Shown here piece after piece: positions 4,674 through 7,700 of a DNA stretch of 7,700 nucleotides. The stretch covers positions 1-7,700 of the forward strand of contig MFBL01000014.1 of assembly GCA_001774945.1 (NCBI GenBank), given 5' to 3'. Both the position numbers and the translations under genes were made by a program. Every line of letters begins with the position of its first letter. Positions within the stretch are counted from its first letter, which is position 1. The DNA comes from Candidatus Curtissbacteria bacterium RIFCSPHIGHO2_12_FULL_41_17. Lineage in GTDB: Bacteria; Patescibacteriota; Microgenomatia; Curtissbacterales; GWA2-41-24. The notes below the pieces were generated by a model. It had not been told where the DNA came from. It ran no database searches and saw only the letters and a program-made list of their open reading frames with translations.

Positions 4674-5846
4674 ATGATCGACTATGCAAGAATAACAGTT
4701 AAAGCGGGAGATGGCGGTGACGGGGCCGGTTCATTTCACCATATTAAGGGTAAAAGACGCGGGAAAGCCGACGGCGGCAGCGGCGGTAATGGCGGTAATG
4801 TTTATTGCCAGGCAACTTTCAATTTGAATACCCTTGAACCTTACAGATTTGTCAAAGATTACAATGCTTGGGACGGACAGCGAGGCGCACCCAATTTGCG
4901 AAAGGGAGCAAACGGGGAAGATCTAGTACTTAAAGTGCCGGTAGGGACGATGGTAAAAGTTCAAAGTGCAAAGTTCAAAGTGCAAAGTGAAGAGCCAAAA
5001 TTTTCCAGAGACAAACTTTCCACTTCTGACATCGATTTTGACTTAGCTAGCGAAGGTGACAAGATTCTTGTTGCCCGCGGTGGCCAGGGGGGCAGAGGCA
5101 ATGCCTATTTAAGAGACGAATATGGCAGAAGGCCTCTTTCAGGCGAGAAGGGAGAATTAGGAGAATCGGTTAATCTAATTTTGGAGTTAAAATTAATTGC
5201 CGATGTGGGCTTAATAGGTCTGCCCAACAGCGGTAAATCAACGCTTTTAGCCGCTTTAGCCGCTGCCAAACCGGCGATTGCCCCTTATCCGTTTACGACG
5301 CTTGAGCCAAATTTGGGGGTATTAAATAAAAGTAGCAAAAGTATCAAGGGTACCAAAAGTACCAAAAGCTTGGAAGAATGGAAAGAAACCCTTGGTACTC
5401 GTGGTACTCATGAAGCCCGTGATACTCTTGTTTTGGCGGATATCCCCGGCTTAATCGAGGGAGCAAGTGCCGGAAAAGGCCTCGGCGATTTGTTTCTAAG
5501 GCATGTTGAGAGAACTAAAATACTTTTACATTTAATCGATCTGGCAACAAATTCAGAGAAATTCGCCGATTATCAAACTATTCGAAATGAACTTACAACT
5601 TACTCAAAAGACCTGCCTGCCCATTCGGGTCTGAAACCCTCAGGGTCGAAGACCGGCGGGCATGGGCTTGTCAAGAAAAGAGAAATAATTGTTCTTACCA
5701 AAAGCGACCTAGTTTCCAAAGAAAAAGCCAAGTTGACTGTCGAACTATTTAAGGCCAAGAAGAAGAGAGTTGTTTTGATAAGCTGTGTTTCGCAAGAGGG
5801 ATTAAAAGAACTTGCCGAAATGCTTTTTAAGCTCAAAGAAAGCTAA
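4674..5846 (+). CDS. obg: Obg GTPase with three repeat-like insertions
   Basis: Obg is a ribosome-associated GTPase for large-subunit assembly and stress response. The 390 residues show the Gly-rich Obg fold (about 1-170: KAGDGGDG, DGGSGGNGGNV, GGQGGRGNA) and the G domain: G1 GLPNSGKST (182-190), switch I YPFTTLEPNLG (205-215), G3 DIPGLIEGA (256-264), G4 TKSD (342-345, NKxD in most relatives) and a G5-like SCVSQEGL (370-377). No C-terminal OCT domain is present. Three stretches are extra relative to the family's usual spacing: 95-105 (KVQSAKFKVQS, from the same DNA repeat that follows rho), about 219-249 (S-x-K tandem repeats and an inverted repeat) and about 316-331 (a palindromic stretch). 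All sit between conserved motifs and keep frame. An in-frame TAA lies five codons before the ATG, bounding the start; no Shine-Dalgarno is present. The stop overlaps the convergent downstream gene by 4 bp. Confidence 0.96.
   Translation: MIDYARITVKAGDGGDGAGSFHHIKGKRRGKADGGSGGNGGNVYCQATFNLNTLEPYRFVKDYNAWDGQRGAPNLRKGANGEDLVLKVPVGTMVKVQSAKFKVQSEEPKFSRDKLSTSDIDFDLASEGDKILVARGGQGGRGNAYLRDEYGRRPLSGEKGELGESVNLILELKLIADVGLIGLPNSGKSTLLAALAAAKPAIAPYPFTTLEPNLGVLNKSSKSIKGTKSTKSLEEWKETLGTRGTHEARDTLVLADIPGLIEGASAGKGLGDLFLRHVERTKILLHLIDLATNSEKFADYQTIRNELTTYSKDLPAHSGLKPSGSKTGGHGLVKKREIIVLTKSDLVSKEKAKLTVELFKAKKKRVVLISCVSQEGLKELAEMLFKLKES
4956..4988 (+). repeat. Dispersed CAAAGTTCAAAGTG repeat, copy inside obg
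   Basis: About 2.4 copies of the 14-bp unit occupy 33 bp. The first 24 bp are identical to 2049-2072 downstream of rho. Being 33 bp (11 codons), it keeps the obg frame and is read as KVQSAKFKVQS. It lies just after the VPVGT motif of the Obg fold. Confidence 0.88.
5331..5426 (+). repeat. 9-bp tandem repeat and inverted repeat inside obg
   Basis: Four 9-bp units of the type AGTACCAAA (5331-5366) encode S-x-K triplets. A second set of 9-bp-spaced units of the type GGTACTCGT (5394-5426) is roughly their reverse complement. For example, AGTATCA (5340-5346) can pair with TGATACT (5420-5426), and GTACC with GGTAC. The arms enclose about 30 bp, so the obg mRNA could form a hairpin here. The peptide lies between switch I and the G3 motif and is extra to the family. 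Confidence 0.7.
5619..5667 (+). repeat. Palindromic stretch inside obg before the G4 motif
   Basis: Three nested pairings fit: GCCCAT (5619-5624) with ATGGGC (5662-5667), GGTCT (5628-5632) with AGACC (5650-5654), and ACCCT (5636-5640) with AGGGT (5642-5646). The last pair leaves only one unpaired base, so it counts as DNA palindrome more than RNA stem. CTCAGGGTC (5639-5647) also occurs at 7197-7205 between the tRNA genes. The encoded Gly/Ser/Lys-rich residues 316-331 are extra to usual Obg proteins. Confidence 0.55.
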
Positions 5847-5862
5847 TTGTGAGCTGTTTTTT
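5830..5862 (+). terminator. Possible weak terminator of obg
   Basis: AGCTCA (5830-5835) can pair with TGAGCT (5850-5855) across a 14-nt loop containing the obg stop, followed by G and six T (5857-5862). The short stem and long loop make it weak. It lies inside the 3' end of the convergent gene, where no other terminator for obg is available. Confidence 0.4.
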
Positions 5863-6727
5863 GCGATAAGATAGTTAAGAGCTGTTTCTTGTATCCGTCT
5901 AAATACTGGTCCAGCTTGTCTTTGACTATCTTTTCAATTTTTTTCTGGTGATCGTGCAGTTTTTTATTTAGCTGATACTCCAGAAGGCTGAAGCCATTAT
6001 TTTGGAAGTTTGCATCAGATTGATTATGCCTTTTTTCAATCCGCCTGATTTTTTCGGCAATTTTGGGGTAGCTTAGCCCGCGCAAGTGTAATCTACTGAC
6101 ATAGATCAGTCTTTCAACACTGGGAGCAGGCAAATGGCCGACGATTTTGCCGTAGCGTTGGGACATTTTTTTAATAGTTTGAGGCAGGATACCCAATTTA
6201 ATTAAATAGCGCATTCTTTCTTCTGGATTGCTTGTGCCTAAATCGATATTTAATTTTGAGGCCATTTCGATAATTTCAGCGGTTGGTATTAGATGTTTAG
6301 GCAAGATTGAGATCTGTTGGTGAGGCTTTTTGCGACTTAAGTTATAGGATATGCCTGAATTACCCTCCTTGGAGGTTATTAAAAGACTACTGGTTTTTAG
6401 CTTTTTGTAAATTTTAACGATTTTTCGATATGAAAGGCCCATTGAGTGGAGATTTTCAATTTGGACTATCCTGTCAACTGCGCTATACGGTAAGAGCAGT
6501 GAAGATTGACTATTTTTGTTTAAATTTGTATTCTTAGTTGTTTTATTGATAAAGTCGTCAAGGAGTCCAAGTTTTACAATATAAAAGATTTTTGTTTTGG
6601 GATTCTTTGGGTCAAATTCGATGCCGGAAGTTTTAACAAAATTGATGATTTTTTCTAAAGGAAGAAGAGTGCTGAAAGTAAGTGCTCTGTAAAAATACTT
6701 TTTGTTTTTTCTTTTGGGCAGTAGCAT
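5843..6727 (-). CDS. Hypothetical protein with two MerR-like DNA-binding modules
   Basis: I do not recognise this gene by name. Its 294 residues contain an internal duplication: about 20-110 and 147-232 share the order Leu-Pro segment, helix, NPxxRxxYxIKLGIL-like segment (42-55; 167-181), LP-x-x-x-VDR/VER (79-86; 199-206), and a helix ending MGLSYRKIVKIYKKL or RGLSYPKIAEKIRRI. The pattern of a 'YxIKLGLL' turn followed by 'VxRLxxIxxLHxxGLSYxKIxE' resembles the helix-turn-helix plus wing of MerR-family regulators. The C-terminus (about 246-294) is a Lys-rich, probably coiled-coil helix. The protein is basic with no membrane segment, so a cytoplasmic DNA-binding role is plausible but not shown. 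An in-frame TAA lies three codons before the ATG, so the start is bounded; no Shine-Dalgarno is present. Its stop overlaps the obg stop by 4 bp in convergent orientation. Confidence 0.8.
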   Translation of the reverse strand: MLLPKRKNKKYFYRALTFSTLLPLEKIINFVKTSGIEFDPKNPKTKIFYIVKLGLLDDFINKTTKNTNLNKNSQSSLLLPYSAVDRIVQIENLHSMGLSYRKIVKIYKKLKTSSLLITSKEGNSGISYNLSRKKPHQQISILPKHLIPTAEIIEMASKLNIDLGTSNPEERMRYLIKLGILPQTIKKMSQRYGKIVGHLPAPSVERLIYVSRLHLRGLSYPKIAEKIRRIEKRHNQSDANFQNNGFSLLEYQLNKKLHDHQKKIEKIVKDKLDQYLDGYKKQLLTILSQKTAHN

Positions 6728-7110
6728 TAGAGATTAATTTTTATCGCTGCCCTAGGCACATTAACAAATAGTGAAATTGATATTCTCCCGTTACGGGACA
6801 AGTCTGACTTGTCGGGAGCACCTCTTAACTTAATTAAAAGCTTTGTATTAGATTGTTGTCAACAGACTAAATGTGATATCTTTAAGCTCGATTTAGGTAA
6901 ATAAAAAGTATGTATAAACTGCGATTTGCAGACCGAACAATGTGTAAAAATAGCAGACTCAACTGTTGAGTGATAGACTTTTATATTAGCGGGTTTAGCC
7001 TGATCCGGTAGGCTAATTGACCTTTATTGAGTATTTTACAACGCGTAATTTTTAGAAGATTTTAAAATTTGGAGAAATTGCCTTTTTAGTATTGGATTAG
7101 TAAAAATTCT
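6728..7110. other. AT-rich gene-free region with small palindromes
   Basis: No ORF above about 20 codons is credible here. It contains the 6785-6818 hairpin, a perfect 15-bp palindrome ACTCAACTGTTGAGT (6957-6971), CTGC/GCAG at about 6919-6931, and a hairpin TTAGCCT (6995-7001) with AGGCTAA (7010-7016). It must hold the promoter of the tRNA-Ala genes and perhaps that of the minus-strand gene, but no convincing box pair was found. A small structured RNA cannot be excluded. Confidence 0.5.
6785..6818. repeat. Palindromic repeat with CAAGTCNGACTTG core
   Basis: CTCCCG (6785-6790) pairs with CGGGAG (6813-6818), and inside lies a perfect 17-bp palindrome (6797-6813, GACAAGTC-T-GACTTGTC). Its 13-bp core is identical, read on the other strand, to 2084-2096 after rho. 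No T tract follows on either side. Confidence 0.75.
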
Positions 7111-7183
7111 GGGCCGTTAGCTCAGCTGGTAGAGCGTTTGCATGGCATGCAAAAGGTCACCGGTTCGAATCCGGTACGGTCCA
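7111..7183 (+). tRNA. tRNA-Ala (anticodon GGC)
   Basis: A complete 73-nt cloverleaf: acceptor 7111-7117 with 7176-7182, D stem GCTC/GAGC, anticodon stem TTTGC/GCAAA with loop ATGGCAT, T stem ACCGG/CCGGT with loop TTCGAAT, discriminator A7183. The anticodon GGC is at 7144-7146. The acceptor contains G3-U70, the main alanine identity element. Loop bases 32 and 38 are A and U, a pairing characteristic of tRNA-Ala(GGC). CCA is not encoded and must be added after transcription. Confidence 0.97.
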
Positions 7184-7215
7184 CTCTTCGACTTCGCTCA
7201 GGGTCTTCGACTTTC
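7184..7215 (+). repeat. Inter-tRNA spacer with CTTCGACTTCGCTCAGGGTC repeat
   Basis: The 32-bp spacer is almost entirely a short repeat: CTTCGAC occurs at 7186-7192 and 7205-7211 around TTCGCTCAGGGT. A related sequence is at 506-520 on the other strand, and CTCAGGGTC recurs at 5639-5647 in obg. If the tRNAs are co-transcribed, this element is part of the precursor. Confidence 0.6.
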
Positions 7216-7286
7216 GGGGCTATAGCATAGTGGTAGTGCACTACTTTCGCATAGTAGGGACGAGAGTTCGATTCTCTCTAGCTCCA
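7216..7286 (+). tRNA. tRNA-Ala (anticodon CGC)
   Basis: A complete 71-nt cloverleaf: acceptor GGGGCTA with TAGCTCC (G3-U70 present), D stem GCAT/GTGC with a 7-nt loop, anticodon stem CTACT/AGTAG with loop TTCGCAT, 4-nt variable loop GGAC, T stem GAGAG/CTCTC, discriminator A7286. The anticodon CGC is at 7248-7250 and reads the GCG alanine codon. No CCA is encoded. It lies 32 bp after the first tRNA-Ala and is probably co-transcribed with it. Confidence 0.93.
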
Positions 7287-7289
7287 CTT

Positions 7290-7364
7290 GAAGGTGAATC
7301 GTAAATGGTGAATTGTGAATAGATCTTTTTTATTCCATTTACCATTAACCATTTTCTATTTACC
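7290..7364. repeat. Imperfect inverted repeat of AATGGTGAAT type
   Basis: The left arm, with AATGGTGAAT and TGTGAATA, is an imperfect reverse complement of the right arm, with TATTCCATTTACCATT, around GATCTTTTTT. AAATGG/CCATTT motifs recur several times. The fold with an internal T6 could help end transcription of the tRNA pair, although the T run is in the loop and not after the stem. Confidence 0.5.
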
Positions 7365-7700
7365 GCGCTTTTGCGCTATCGGTTTGTGGAAATCCTCAAA
7401 ACAATTAATATCAATTTGTATCAGATTCTTTTAAATAGCATTTTGGCGATTTGAAGTGCTAGAAAAAACTTAAACATAAAAAGAAAGTTGTGACAATCAA
7501 ATAAGATAGCTTGCTCCCATAACATGCAATTTTGTTTTTAGCTATAAAAAATTTATACAAATTAGCCGCAAAGTGCGGGAAAATTGTTTATGGGATATTG
7601 AATCTTTTAATTAATTTCACAAAAGCGTTTTCCTGCAAGACTATAAGTTGTTTATTTTGGTAATTTTTGCATAAGTTCTGGGAATTTGCAATACTAAGCA
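7365..7700. other. AT-rich region without a supported gene
   Basis: Apart from a 4-bp GCGC hairpin with a TTTT loop (7365-7376), no RNA gene, repeat or convincing ORF was found. On the minus strand the stretch 7698-7588 is open for 36 codons from the window edge, too short to call a gene end without more sequence. Confidence 0.5.

Noticed and set aside
5600..5836. 78-codon minus-strand ORF opposite obg
   Set aside because: Antisense shadow of the conserved Obg C-terminal part.
6910..6969. 19-codon ATG ORF before the tRNA genes
   Set aside because: Too short, no ribosome binding site, and it ends inside a palindrome; expected by chance.
7216..7286. Second tRNA as Gly or Cys type because of its short D loop
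   Set aside because: The anticodon loop TTCGCAT gives CGC and the acceptor has G3-U70, both specific to alanine.
7588..7698. Open minus-strand frame of 36 codons entering from the window end
   Set aside because: Could be the C-terminus of a gene outside the window, but its length is compatible with chance and the Lys/Asn/Gln-rich peptide matches nothing recognisable.

Overview
The window looks like a stretch of an uncultivated Patescibacteria (Candidate Phyla Radiation) genome, most likely of the Microgenomates type. This is inference from style, not a database match. The signs are a Rho and an Obg with lineage-specific changes, extracellular proteins built from Thr-Pro linkers, Ig-like and dockerin-like modules, an LPXTG-like anchor, short dispersed repeats in gaps and inside a gene, and no Shine-Dalgarno sequence at any start. 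TGA ends the dockerin-like gene and nothing suggests recoding, so code 11 fits.

Layout. (1) 2-484, + strand: the 3' end of a cell-surface protein with a Thr-Pro stalk, an Asp/Asn run, a QPDTG anchor motif and a membrane helix, closed by a strong intrinsic terminator at 523-558. (2) 585-2044, +: a near-consensus promoter and rho, followed by a hairpin/T-tract terminator. (3) 2153-3259, +: a membrane-anchored protein with two LysM domains and an M23 peptidase domain. (4) 3263-3466: a gene-free convergent gap holding a nested palindromic element with 11-bp terminal inverted repeats and a 7-bp tandem repeat. (5) 3469-4566, -: a membrane-anchored Ig/TSP3/dockerin-like protein starting with TTG. 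(6) 4605-4630: a 10-bp-stem palindrome in the divergent gap. (7) 4674-5846, +: obg GTPase carrying three repeat-like in-frame insertions. (8) 5843-6727, -: an unrecognised protein with two copies of a MerR-like DNA-binding module, overlapping the end of obg by 4 bp. (9) 6728-7110: AT-rich, gene-free, with several small palindromes. (10) 7111-7286: two tRNA-Ala genes (GGC and CGC anticodons). (11) 7287-7700: AT-rich, no supported gene.

Function. Rho (transcription termination), Obg (ribosome assembly) and the tRNAs are housekeeping genes. The M23/LysM protein, the dockerin-like protein and the QPDTG protein belong to the cell envelope. No defence system, transposase, CRISPR array or other new multi-gene system is visible. 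The most notable signal is the dispersed repeats. One 24-bp repeat tract occurs both between rho and the M23 gene and inside obg. Two further palindromic or tandem insertions lie between conserved motifs of the Obg G domain. The pattern resembles the palindromic elements that insert in frame in Rickettsia genes.
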